From: Beroe ovata
Taxonomy: Eukaryota > Ctenophora > Nuda > Beroida > Beroidae
Assembly: GCA_946803715.1 (NCBI GenBank)
Contig: CAMPET010000070.1
Span: forward strand, 247,496-310,384
DNA: 62,889 bases
Direction: 5' to 3'
Shown: piece by piece, positions 21,860 through 33,691 of the stretch
How positions within the stretch are numbered: position 1 is the stretch's first letter
How the letters are laid out: every line of letters starts with the position of its first letter
Notes under the pieces: generated by a model
Seen by the model: the letters and a program-made list of their open reading frames with translations, nothing else
Databases searched by the model: none
What the model was told of the DNA's origin: nothing
Position numbers and translations under genes: made by a program

Positions 21860-24680
21860 ATGCCCTTCACACTGTTACTGCTTGTTTGTCTCAGTCGCCC
21901 AGCTCAGGCAATCGAGACCAGATCATGGGCAGATAGGATGGTAAAACTAAACAAGACGACCATGACTGCGAGCTTGGTGCAGGGACCGAGTTTACAGGAC
22001 AAAACTCTGGTGGACAGAGTGGAAAGTGTAGCTAGAGAAGAGGGAACACCAAGAGAGGACGGTAGTGAACAGGATGTGTCCGACCTAGGAGCTATTCTTT
22101 CACTCCGAAATAATTATAAAACAACACCGAAACCAGATCCCCGGATTGAGAAACTTCAGAACTTCCTTTCTGTTTTCCTGCCGTTGCTGTGCGCAGTTGT
22201 TTTGCCATTCTCTGTGTTCAACATCTACTTACTGATCTTGCAGAACACCCAAAAAAGACCGTCCTACATTCTCTACATCAACTTGCTTTTATCAGGTTAT
22301 AAATTACCCAGCGACAGTGCTATCATTTGATCGATTGAAAATCCCCGTAGTCTCATGACATTGACAAAATGCCTCGTTGTGTCGATGACGACAACCCAAC
22401 CATAAGAAGATACTCCCAATATTTTTGATAAATTAAACGTTTGCTATTACAATAGCAGTAGCATGAAATCCATGTACATAGCACAAAATCCGTGTCACAG
22501 ATAACACATAACGACATGACCCAGCTAGATTGGAGTCTTCTCTTGGAACAGATTCTGTTATCACATATGCAGAAGACTCTGTCCGGGAGCGTAGTTCGTT
22601 TCTTCTTCATCTCTTCTACCAGCTTCCTGTAAGCTCTACGCTCCTCCACGCTCCTGCCTGCACTCAAAAACACAGCAGAGTAACTATCGTTGTCTTTGAG
22701 ACTCCGTCCTTGCGGCACTACCCACCAACCACTCCCAAGGCTGGGTCCAAGGCTGCATTCTTCAGGAACGTGAGTCGCACAGGATCCCCTCCTAGCGAGC
22801 AACTATTCTCAGCGAGTGAACTCCCTCACGTATCCAACTCTTTCAACAGAGAGCAGAGCTGACGGATATCCTCCTCTCCGCGGTGTCTGGCTCCTTCAAC
22901 CCATAGACCAACACCTTGTGTGAGAGGTCTGCTTCTCCTCTGTCTTCTACCACTGCAGACTTCACTGCATCCTTGATCACTTTTGTAGTGTGATCTGAGC
23001 ACTCTTAAGACTTCCGCCGACAGCGTCAGCCCTGGTCTTCACTCTTCATCTCATTCTGTCTCTTTCATCACCATCAGCTCCTGGTTTCTGCACATTCGTC
23101 ACTTTCTCTGGAGCTTGATATGATCGGCTTGCAGGTGATCAACATCAGCCCCGACCCCACGCAACAACTCACTGCTTCTTTTCACTGTTCCAGTGACTAA
23201 CTTCATTAACATGTCCTTGTTGTCCTGCTTGAGCACTCTCTGAGTAAGGTCTCCAAGCTCCTTGCAGAAATTTCTCCATATCCAAGACTGATTGCACTGA
23301 GCACTCCTTATTGTACATTTTGAGATGCACAATTTGCAAATACAGAAATGTTGTGTAACAGTGAACAGTGTATGTGTATTCTAGCAGTTGGGTATTCCGT
23401 ACCCCAATCCAGAAAGCTATGAATATAATGATAAGAATGAACTTATCGAGAATTGCTGCACTAGATATATATGTGTGTCAATCCTGACTTTACCTCAGAT
23501 ATATTGACTATGTTTGGAGGTGTGGGTTTGGTGGTTCATTTCAAGACTGGGACCAGTACCTCTCTGTGGTGGTTTAACAACATGATCTGGTTGTCGTTCT
23601 ACGCTGGGGTGCCCCTCCTGTTCGGACTAGTTCTTATCAGGGTAAGTCTTTGTCACGAGACTATCACATATAGTCGGATATAATCGGGAGACTATTGCTT
23701 AATAGAGTTGTTGTTGTGCTGGTACTATACGCTGTGTGGTAATTACATACCATTCCGCACTAACACATCACAGATCATAGCAGCAAAGTTGGAGGCACTG
23801 AAGTGGCTATCTGTTGGGTACAAACTCGCTAAAATCATCGTAGTGGCAGCCTGGGTTATCGGATTCTTAGTTACACTGCTCCACGATTCAATAGACTTTG
23901 GCAAGATCGGATCAGTAGTCAAGGATGTGGCCATCATAGCAGTGGTCGTTCCGACGTGCATCATGAATCTATACGTGTGGGCAACACTGAGACGTGTGGG
24001 TGCTCAGAATAGCAGTTTCAAGCGAGCGAGTAGGATTGCACTACTACTGTTCTTCAACTTCCTGTTCTGCTACGCATACTTCACTTCCTGCTACCTCTTC
24101 TACATCTACACTGTGATTTCGGGTAAGCAGCTACTTGTGAATGTGTGATGTTCATGTATTGAATTTGATAGGTACCATGTAACAACGTGCATGCCAGAGG
24201 GGTTTCCCTCTACAGTAGAGAATGATGAATGATCTTACATTATGGTACGGCACCGAAGTGTCTGCACTCGTGGTAACCGAGTGACGCATAACCTACCTTA
24301 TAAGACTCTCACACTGCAACACAAACACACGTTGTATGGTTACCAATTCTTGGATACTAGCATGAGTGTCTCAGTGTGAGTCATTGTTGGGGCACTCAGT
24401 TTTAGTGTTCTCACTTTCAATAGTTTCGAAGTTGTAAGAGATTAAGAGAAAACAACCCCTCTCAGGGAACAGTGAGTGCTCAGTGGAGACATGGTGGGGT
24501 CTCCTCTTCTGTACGGACGAGGGGCGACACTATGTCGGCGAGTGTTCCATGTTGCTACAAAGTCTGGGGAACAACACCATCCTCCTTCACAACAGCTGGC
24601 ATATCGTGAGGCTACTCTGGAACTACTACTCGGTCAAATGGGACTGGAGGAGTACTCAAGAGATGGAATCATTGTGGTGA
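21860..24680 (+). CDS. Seven-helix receptor, rhodopsin-like in layout
   Basis: Four exons keep phase: 21860-22295, 23499-23641, 23774-24122, 24466-24680 (380 residues). A signal peptide (MPFTLLLLVCLSRPAQA, cleavage near 17) precedes an acidic extracellular region with an NKT glycosylation site. Helices: TM1 about 102-127, TM2 about 137-160 with NLLLSD (Asp146 at the place of the conserved TM2 Asp), TM3 about 168-192 ending LIR where DRY normally sits, TM4 about 211-230 with a Trp, TM5 about 239-262 with a Pro, TM6 about 278-307, and a weakly hydrophobic TM7 about 337-360. The TM2 motif is formed exactly across the exon 1/2 junction, which supports the model. DRY and NPxxY are not recognisable, so G-protein coupling is unproven and the ligand unknown. 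It may be lineage-specific. The last 25 coding bases overlap the end of the MORC gene on the other strand. Confidence 0.7.
22353..23332 (-). mobile_element. Decayed non-LTR (LINE-like) element fragment in a receptor intron
   Basis: Minus-strand frames inside receptor intron 1 show a helical segment (about 23099-23332) and, after frame breaks, a stretch with RSLKDNDSYSAVFLSAGRS followed by ERRAYRKLVEEMKKKR. The latter resembles the region following the nucleic-acid-binding domain of LINE ORF1-type proteins, where phrases like VYISPDLTPEQRE are typical. Several stops and at least one frameshift show decay. No reverse transcriptase is visible. The class call is tentative. Confidence 0.4.
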
Positions 24681-27600
24681 TCTGCTATCTGTTTTCCACA
24701 GAATAACGGAGCGGAAGTCGTGTGGAAATACCTTGTCTCTCTACAACCTACTCCACAATGCTCTAACCACCACCTCCTTACTCCACACGTGACACTTACC
24801 TGCGTCCTCAGATCCCGGAGTTGAAGTGTTCTGCTAACGAGGAGGTTCCACCTTGTTTTGGGATGAAGTTTCACCAACTTGTTCACTATCTGCTGATCCT
24901 CCAGTGACGTGATGCCCATCTCCTTGATGGTATTTGGACCGTCCACTATGAACAAATGAGGACTGGCCGCCGGCTTGTTACGTTTAGCAGCTGTGTTGCT
25001 GGGTTGGGGAGGAGCGGGTCTCTTTGAGAGAGGGGTCTTTGCTGGAGGAGGGAGGGGTGAAAATGAGATGAGTATCGAGGACAGAAGATGAGTTACAGGA
25101 GTGTCCAAGACAACTATCACTGTATTAATGATGCCACGTGCCGACCTGGGGTTACTGCGGTAACCACGAGATCGTCTTCTTCATGAGGATCAGATGAGGA
25201 GGCGGCGGGGAGTCTTTCCATTCGTCTTTCACTTGCCGCTGCTGCTGCTGCGGTCACAATTTCGTTGTGACTGACCACCTAGTGATGAGTTGTTAATTAA
25301 TTATTCTCTTTCAAATATCCAACGATCGGAATTCATAAATGATATGGCAACCAGGAAGCAAAACGATAACATAGGTGATATACTTGAGCAGTGATGGGCA
25401 GATTGGAGTTGAACTTATGAATCAGAGGCTGGTTAATCCGTCGCGGGGTGGAGGGTAGCACTGTGATCTCGTCATCGTCATACATTTTCCCGTTGGAAGG
25501 AGCTCCATTCTGACTGGCAGGTGCCCCAACCTGGGATATAGATTATAGGTGACATTGATCAACCTGCTGCCTGAGTATTTCATGATGTTTATAGTTCATT
25601 GTTAAACCTGCTGCCTGAGTATTTCATGATGTTCATTGTTCATTGTTAAACCTGCTACCTTTGTATTCCATGATGTTCATTGTTCATTGTTATTAAACCT
25701 ACTGTCTGAGTAATTCATGATGTTCATTGTTCATTGTTAAACCTACTGTCTGAGTATTTCATGATGTTNCCTTTGTATTTCATGATGATCATTTTATTGT
25801 TAAACCTGCTGTCTGAGTAATTCATGATGCTCATTTTATTGGAATGGTCTGACTGTAATATTTACCGTGAATACAGTTGAATTGGAGTTTTTGAGTCTCT
25901 GAGCTTGCTCCATCTGCTTTGCTTGGTTTTGTCGCTGCATTATCATGTCAGCGACACGCTTCGACTCCGCGGCCTTCAGCATTTTGCTGCAATGGAGTTG
26001 ATGGTTATTAACGATTTGGATGAAATGAGTGAATGATACTCTTTAGTCTTTACGAAGAATTTCTAATGCCACGAACCGATAAATATACACAATTTCTTTA
26101 AATTGAAGTGAGAAAAGCAGCCGGCCTTACTTGCGTTTGAAAGTTTTAATGTACGGTTCGGAGTCTTGTTCTATCTCATCTTGTTCCACAGGAACGTCAC
26201 AACTCGCAAAATTAGGATCTGTGTTGTCTTTACAGTACCACTAGGATAAAAAGGGGACCGCATTACTATGGAGTCCGAACACAATTCAGGAATTCAACAG
26301 TCCCACTCCCATTTATAACAGAATTGAGTCCGAAATATAATGACTAAGAGTGTAGAGGATAGGCGGAAAACGGAAGTAGAACAGTACTGCTTACATTTTC
26401 GGGAAGGTCCTCGGCGGCAATGCCACTGGGCACTTTCCTCCACTTGAGGCAATCCTGGTTCTCACACTGGACCCACAGCTGATCTGGTACTAGCTCCGAC
26501 ACGGCGACTGGTGCTACCACGTCCTCCCCAAAATTCTCATTCCTGACGGACACCATTGTTGTTGTTATAGTCCTATGTAATGATGACAGATAAATCATTG
26601 CAATGATCTTTGCGGACTACTGATGAGCTGGTCAATGGTCCTAATTAGCAGTTCCGCGAAATACTGGGCGAATGAACAATGAACATGAGCGAGGTTCTAA
26701 CCAGTAGTCGTTCAGCTTTTGTCCGAGAGCAAACATGGTCGACCGGTAGTGTTTGTTGTTGTCGAAATCTTGTTTGTTGTGCGTTGGTGTCAGATAGTTA
26801 CACTCAATTATCCCAACCACACCAGCTCCCATACTATTCGGCTGAAACACAGAGAGAGTGTTATAATATGACNACGTTTAGCAGCTGTGTTGCTGGGTTG
26901 GGGAGGAGCGGGTCTCTTTGAGAGAGGGGTCTTTGCTGGAGGAGGGAGGGGTGAAAATGAGATGAGTATCGAGGACAGAAGATGAGTTACAGGAGTGTCC
27001 AAGACAACTATCACTGTATTAATGATGCCACGTGCCGACCTGGGGTTACTGCGGTAACCACGAGATCGTCTTCTTCATGAGGATCAGATGAGGAGGCGGC
27101 GGGGAGTCTTTCCATTCGTCTTTCACTTGCCGCTGCTGCTGCTGCGGTCACAATTTCGTTGTGACTGACCACCTAGTGATGAGTTGTTAATTAATTATTC
27201 TCTTTCAAATATCCAACGATCGGAATTCATAAATGATATGGCAACCAGGAAGCAAAACGATAACATAGGTGATATACTTGAGCAGTGATGGGCAGATTGG
27301 AGTTGAACTTATGAATCAGAGGCTGGTTAATCCGTCGCGGGGTGGAGGGTAGCACTGTGATCTCGTCATCGTCATACATTTTCCCGTTGGAAGGAGCTCC
27401 ATTCTGACTGGCAGGTGCCCCAACCTGGGATATAGATTATAGGTGACATTGATCAACCTGCTGCCTGAGTATTTCATGATGTTTATAGTTCATTGTTAAA
27501 CCTGCTGCCTGAGTATTTCATGATGTTCATTGTTCATTGTTAAACCTGCTACCTTTGTATTCCATGATGTTCATTGTTCATTGTTATTAAACCTACTGTC

Positions 27601-30600
27601 TGAGTAATTCATGATGTTCATTGTTCATTGTTAAACCTACTGTCTGAGTATTTCATGATGTTCATTGTTCATTGTTCAACCTGCTACCTGAGTATTTAAT
27701 GATGTTCATAGTTCATTGTTAAACCTGCTGTCTGAGTATTTCATGATGCTCATTTTATTGGAATGGTCTGACTGTAATATTTACCGTGAATACAGTTGAA
27801 TTAGAGTTTTTGAGTCTTTGTGCTTGCTCCATCTGCTTTGCTTGGTTTTGCCGCTGCATTATCATGTCTGCGACACGCTTCGACTCCGCGGCCTTCAGCA
27901 ATTTGCTGCAATGGATTTGATGGTTATTAACAATTTGGATGAAATGAGTGAATGATACTCTTTAGTCTTTACGAAGAATTTCTAATGCCACGAACCGATA
28001 AATATACGCAATTTCTTTGAATTGAAGTGAGAAAAGCAGCCGGCCTTACTTGCGTTTGAATGTCTTAATGTACGGTTCGGAGTCTTGTTCTATCTCATCT
28101 TGTTCCACAGGAACGTCACAACTCGCAAAATTAGGATCTGTGTTGTCCTTACAGTACCACTAGGATAAAAAGGGGGCCGCATCACTATGGAGTCCGAACA
28201 CAAATCAGGAATCCAACAGTCTCATTTGAAAGTGCGACAACTGACCCCCTGGGCCCTGACATTTGACATAACCTAACCATAACCCTAACAGTAACCCAAG
28301 CCCTAACCATAACCCTAACAGTAACCCAAGCCCTAACCATAACCCTAACTGTAATTGTCGGGGGGTCAATTGTCGGGAGGTCAGCTGTCGCACTACTTCT
28401 CATTTATAACATAATTTGGCCCGAAATAAAATGACCAAGACTGTAGAGGATTGGTGGAAAACGGAAGTAAAATAGTTCTGGCGCTTACATTTTCGGGAAG
28501 GTCCTCGGCGGCAATGCCACTGGGCACTTTCCTCCACTTTAGGCAATCCTGGTTCTCACACTGAACCCAAAGCTGATCTGGTACTAGCTCCGACACGGCG
28601 ACTGGTGCTACCACGTCCTCCCCAAAATTCTCATTCCTGACACCATTGTTGTTGTTATTATAGTCCTATGTAATGATGACAGATAAATCATTGCAATGAT
28701 CTTTGCGGACTGCTGATGAGCTGGTCAATGGTCCTAATTAGCAGTTCCGCGAAATACTGGGCGAATGAACAATGAACATGAGCGAGGTTCTAACCAGTAG
28801 TCGTTCAGCTTTTGTCCGAGAGCAAACATGGTCGACCGGTAGTGTTTGTTGTTGTCGAAATCTTGTTTGTTGTGCGTTGGTGTCAGATAGTTACACTCAA
28901 TTATCCCAACCACACCAGCTCCCATACTATTCGGCTGAAACACAGAGAGATAGTGTTATAACATGACAGAGAGTGTTATGCGATATACCATGACGCCGCA
29001 TATAGGTACTGTGATAGAACAAGATCAAGCCAGTGGAGATGGGTATTGAAACCTGAACGATGAATCAAGAAGCCCATTAAACAGATTACAAACCTTGAGT
29101 TGGTACCCGACTCTGACATAGCTTCGTATGAGTCTGTTCCTGTAGTACATCATAATTCCGTAGTTGTCTGACTCAGTGGTGAACCCAAACACGATCTTCT
29201 GTGCTTTATCCACTCCGTGTGGCTTATACGTGTCGACAAGCGTTTTGGAAAGCGACTTTTTGATCAATTTCGTCTTAACTTTCTTGTTCCGGACAAATAT
29301 TTGCATTTTCGGTCGCAGGAATAGTATTTCACAGTACGCCTGGGGACAAAATTCATGTGACAATCCTCTTTCACAAACAACCTATGCCCATATGTACGCT
29401 TGTGAGCTATAGCTTACTCGAAGAGATTGGTTGGTGGTTGGGTTGGTGTTTATTCTGTCCTCCTTTGCGTATAGCGTGCTGTTATCTGTAGTTGTCTCAT
29501 CCTCAACAATACAAATGTCGTCCGGGTCCTTCGTGAAGTCGAATTCCAGTTCACCAGTTTTGTTCTTCCGCAAATTGTAGATTATGATGTAAGTCCCGGT
29601 TTCTGGAGGAGAGTCCATTAGCGATAATATCACACCTCTAATTGGTTACATTTAAGTAGTCACATCCAATTTGTTACCTCTAATTGGTTACATGTAATTG
29701 GTTTACATCGACAATCAGAGTTTACTAAGCAGTGGTACAGTCTGATTAGAGTTACGTACTTTTAATCTTTTCACTGAGTAGTTTGAGGATCACGGATTCA
29801 CTATCAAGAATACTGTATCTGAAAACATAAACTTCAGGTATACTAATCTAAATTATGTCACACGAACACGTATACAAAAACTGTTTCACTTTTTGGAAAC
29901 ATGGTCACTTTAACCACATACCTATTGATACTGAGCAAGCTAGCCTCAGTATCTGGTGACTCTATTCGTTCGTGGGAGACGATAGACCAGCTAACCGTGG
30001 GAACCAGTATTGTTTCTGATCTGATCGCTTCCAGGTAAGACTGAGAGAGCATTCCGATGCTAGCTATTGCATCTGCAATGACGCTGTGTGAACAATAGTC
30101 TATCTGCCAATGATCAGTACAATGATCAGTACTTGAGAAATGAATTCGTCCGGCTACGCAATAGTACAAGGCGTGTAAAGTCCACTTGACGGGTTTTCTA
30201 GTATATATATATCCCACAGCCAAACCTTTTCCATGTCCATGTCTACTCAGAACTAGGGCATCTTTCCCGAGTCTCATACTCCCAGACTTGAATCCGTTAC
30301 CATAGTGACCGACAGGCTTGTGTCTTGTAACGGCATATTTATCCTGGAATTGCTCATCTTAGCGATTAATCAGATCCACAGTAATACGGATTATTCCACT
30401 CAATAAGAGCTATTACCTTGTCACAGAATCCAAATGACAGCATCTTATAGAGAACATGAGGCGACATTCCATAACCGTTGTCTAGGAAAGTCAAACACTT
30501 GACCCCCTTAATTTCCTCAATATCTATTGAGAGTTGGGTAGCACTGACATCCGGATCATATGCGTTATCTGCAAACAATTATCATAATTAATATTTAATT

Positions 30601-33408
30601 ATTTATGCGTGAGTGGAGTTATATCATTGCATGAGCATGACACATAGCTTCATATCATTATTACACATCACATGGTGCTGGGTGTGCCAACAAGGTGTGC
30701 TTACAAGGCCTGCCAACAACGATGCCAACAAGGCCTGCCAACAAGGATATGCCAACAAGGATGTGCGCCCATTTTTTCGCGCCTAGACTGAACTCTCGCG
30801 CGAAAGATCTGAATCTATAAATTCCGCGCGTTACGTCGAGTATACATCTCTTGACACCGCAGTAGACCTTCCGAGCATTTCCACACTGCCACACTGCCAC
30901 ACTTCTGAGTGTGGCAGATTAAGTGTGGCAGTGCGGCAGTGTGGCAGATTTTCGAGCATTGCCACACTATTATGCAATTTCTGCCACACTGTCGCACTGC
31001 CACACTCAAAATCAGTGTGGCAGCCATACTGCCACACTATTTGATCCGACCTTACGAGGAGTGTGGCTGCCACACTGCTACAGTTGATCAATAACCGGTA
31101 AATGTGAGGAAACTGAAACACACTTTTATGGCCAGATCGTCTTTCTGGTAATCCAGAGGTTCTATAGTAGGAAGGTTGTATTTTACAGATTCCCTATTTT
31201 CGACATTACCAGTGAGCGTCTGGCGATTGCCGATAACTTAATTATACGCACGAAGAGCCGAAATTTACGACGGAAGTAGATTAACCATAATGTGAATTGT
31301 GATCAACATCCTGATACGCATGGGTGGAGAAGCGTGTGCTAAAAACAGCTATCTGGGGGATGTTATCACTGGTAAGAGCGATCCATGATCGGAAGGTGAA
31401 GCAGATGATTAATAAAATGAACACCGTTACATTATTTGTGATCTGGAAACACACAGCACACTAATGTATAGACTTGTATACGGTGCTTGTAATGTGATTG
31501 ACATAACAATTTGACACCAGATGAGTTATCCGGAGATAGTTCACCCCGCAAATTCTGAGTTGTTAAAAGGGTCAGAGGTTGAATTTTCGTTGATTATTAT
31601 GTTCATCTCATTGCTGTATATTCCTTCATTTGGAAGCAATAATGACAAGAACTAGTTTTCCAACTCGGGTTTCATGGTACTGATAGAACCTATCATCTTC
31701 CGAAAATTCTGATATATGTCATTTGCTAATTATTCGCACTGCTTAAACATGCAATTCGTAGCGAAAATCTTCAAAATTGATAAGCACCGTATACCCCGTT
31801 GTAATATCAAAGTTGTACACACTTGGTACAGATATCAGATAGGTAATTTGACATTGGCACCAATTGTTGTTGACAGAAATCGCTTCCTGTGTTGACACCA
31901 CATTGATTGACACTCTGGTTGACACAATACAACATTCAACATTTTCTTAGTTAAAGAAACCATTGTTAACAGAAAAAATGATTCCATGATGCGACATTCG
32001 CTAACTGTATAATGATTTTGGCATTTTGGCATCTCGCCATTTCAGCTATACAGCCAGCTCTCTCTGAATACATTGAGCAATGTACATTTGTCTTATATAG
32101 CAGTGTTGTACAACTAACTCCTATCAACAGTTATGTTAGCACTGTGTTACTCAGTAAGCTGAATTATCCCGTATAAGGCATAATCTACGGTAGAAATAGC
32201 GCCGTTCAATAACTTAATAACGCTAGAATAGTCACGTGCAGAGACATGAGACACATGAGGGAGTGCCGCGTGGTGTCAGGTGACACCGCAAAAGAGAGAG
32301 CGCGCGGCTGACGCGACACCGTGTTTTGTATAATGAGGGGGAGAGAGCGTGTTATGGCATAATAACATGTACATGGCAGAGAGCCAAAAGGAACAGCACG
32401 CCGCGGTAGCGGGCATAGTGGCTAAAGTGATGCTCATTATATACACAGTATACACAGAGGAATGTACAGCGCCTCAATGCGGGCTGCGGTTTTTAAATGA
32501 GTGAGAGAGGAGGGGAAATGTATTGATCTTCAGCTCTCATTAGACTGTCAATCTCAAACAGCGTGTATTAACTGAGAGTTATAAATAGCATGTAGGTACT
32601 GACCTATCAGTTCTGCTATGGCAGAAAACGCCCAAACATGACTCGTACTGTTGGTATGTAGATAAGCAGGAGACAGCTGAAAAAATAACCAATGATTTTG
32701 AAACTTTGAAATAACAAATTTCCTACACTTATCGTGTTATGTCACACTTTTAAATATTTTTCCACACGATTTCCGCATTGCCTAATTCTTGAGGATATCT
32801 CCTAAGTTGAAATGCAGCAGTAACAGTAACTTGCGTTCAAATCGTTAGATAACATAGTTCCATCACAGGCGGGATCACAGCTATTCGGTACGTATTGTCC
32901 AAATTTCACTCGGCTTCGCCTCGAGAAATATGACCAATTACGCACCTCATAGGTGCAACAACATATTATGCAACAACATATTACCTCGCACTTTTTTCAT
33001 ATTATGTCACATTATTTCAGTATCATGTCACACTTTTTTCGTATCATGTCTCACTTTTTCCGTATTATATCACACATTTTCGTATATTCTCACAGTTTTG
33101 CAGTATTACCTCACACTTTTTCAAATTATCTCCCACTATTTTCCGTCTCGAAACTCGGTGAATAATATCGTTACTGAACTCGAAAGTCGAAAGTTGAGAT
33201 AACATGTTTTCAACTCGGGCTTCGCCCTAGGTGAATAATGAGGTATATGCCACTTGCTTTGCTCGGGGCAAATAATGTGTTATATAACAATTTCTCGTTA
33301 AGTAACTATATATTAACTCACCAAACTCTGTTTGATTGTGTTCACATTGAAAGTCTCCCCATGAGGGCAATCAGGATCACCTTTGACACTGTTCTCCTCA
33401 GAACTCAT
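24656..33408 (-). CDS. MORC: MORC-family CW-type zinc finger ATPase
   Basis: Sixteen exons, all in phase, 714 residues; minus-strand order: 33322-33408, 32604-32676, 30417-30568, 30226-30343, 29922-30072, 29760-29818, 29418-29602, 29094-29339, 28795-28934, 28489-28636, 28050-28159, 27785-27905, 27278-27424, 27040-27172, 24800-25041, 24656-24688. The GHKL ATPase has DNAYD (Asn55, Mg/ATP), LDNGYGMS (about 82-89) and [15 protein letters not shown] transducer-like S5 region follows with [12 protein letters not shown], then a CW zinc finger (about 420-475; [14 protein letters not shown] and WYC), a predicted coiled coil in the exon at 27785-27905, and an acidic/Ala-rich tail. MORC proteins are nuclear ATP-dependent chromatin compactors; the CW domain reads H3K4 methylation in MORC3/4, which this most resembles. 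The 3' exons exist twice (26702-26841, 26395-26542, 26131-26240, 25866-25986, 25384-25530, 25146-25278 form the other copy). The terminal 33-nt exon is inferred; reading through from 24800 reaches the same stop. Confidence 0.9.
24980..26872. repeat. First copy of a duplicated MORC 3' half (haplotype duplication)
   Basis: This segment matches 26874 to about 28970 base for base apart from scattered SNPs, small indels and one 170-bp insertion in the second copy. The join is a single N at 26873, which cuts the second copy of the 24800-25041 exon after AAACG. All coding differences I compared are synonymous. This points to two alleles placed in tandem by the assembler rather than a decaying duplicate. 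Confidence 0.85.
25556..25838. repeat. About 48-bp minisatellite in a MORC intron
   Basis: Tandem units built on CTGAGTATTTCATGATGTTC and ATTGTTCATTGTTAAAC run through the intron between two C-terminal exons. A single N at 25769 interrupts the array. The sister copy lies at about 27450-27757 and has a different unit count, so the array is length-polymorphic between the haplotype copies. Confidence 0.75.
26874..28970. repeat. Second copy of the duplicated MORC 3' half
   Basis: Counterpart of 24980-26872. It continues without a break into the unique 5' exons of the gene, so the exon model uses this copy wherever possible. It differs by an inserted telomere-like block at about 28225-28396. Confidence 0.85.
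28225..28396. repeat. Haplotype-specific insertion with CCTAACC repeats
   Basis: Present only in the second MORC copy; the first copy reads through the site near 26300. The insert contains three units of about 38 bp with CCCTAACAGTAACCCAAG and CCTAACCATAA, flanked by short inverted words (GTGCGACAACTGACC against GGTCAGCTGTCGCAC). Terminal inverted words plus presence/absence suggest a small transposable element carrying telomere-like DNA. Confidence 0.7.
30192..30212 (+). repeat. CTAG end motif of a dispersed element in a MORC intron
   Basis: CTTGACGGGTTTTCTAGT followed by alternating TA matches the end of the element at 46215-46513. Related ends occur in inverse orientation near 8138, 13888 and 36640, each with CAAGTGG or a near match inside. 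Confidence 0.5.
30684..31082. repeat. TGCCAACAAGG tandem and CTGCCACAC palindromic cluster
   Basis: At 30684-30760 a TGCCAACAAGG word repeats with small variations. At 30880-31082 the word CTGCCACAC and its reverse complement GTGTGGCAG alternate more than a dozen times, giving many potential hairpins. Both lie in the long second MORC intron. The rest of that intron (31083-32603) is AT-rich with dispersed-repeat pieces, including a copy at 31629-31697 of the sequence at 7966-8032, and has no exon I can support. Confidence 0.7.
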
Positions 33409-33647
33409 GCAAGGAAGTTGTATAATTCACGCCATATTCGCATCTGATTGTTTTGAACCTTACTACATACCACTAAAACCTGGACAATTGTCACGTTGTC
33501 AAATATCACAGTTAAAGAAAGGTCAATTCTCAAGAGCAACACGCATCAAAACTGTGGTAATGTTGTATAAGAAAGTCAAGGACAATGTCAACAATTGATT
33601 TATGGTAAAAGTTCAAAGACAGAAAAATCAGTTTGGTATTGTACATA

Positions 33648-33653
33648 TTTATT
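33648..33653 (-). terminator. Poly(A) signal AATAAA for the MRG gene
   Basis: TTTATT on the plus strand, hence AATAAA on the gene strand, 39 bp downstream of the MRG stop. Placement is typical of an animal mRNA 3' end. Confidence 0.5.
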
Positions 33654-33691
33654 TTCATTAGAGGTCTCAGAATTCAAACAGTAATCCATTA

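Noticed and set aside
25866-27905. A true tandem duplication of MORC exons giving a longer protein
   Set aside because: The repeat cuts an exon at an N, and duplicated exons would repeat the CW finger and coiled coil; allelic mis-assembly explains it better.
33238-33598. Plus-strand frames near the MORC start
   Set aside because: They are antisense to MORC exon 1 (33322-33408), whose phase and splice donor fit the gene model.
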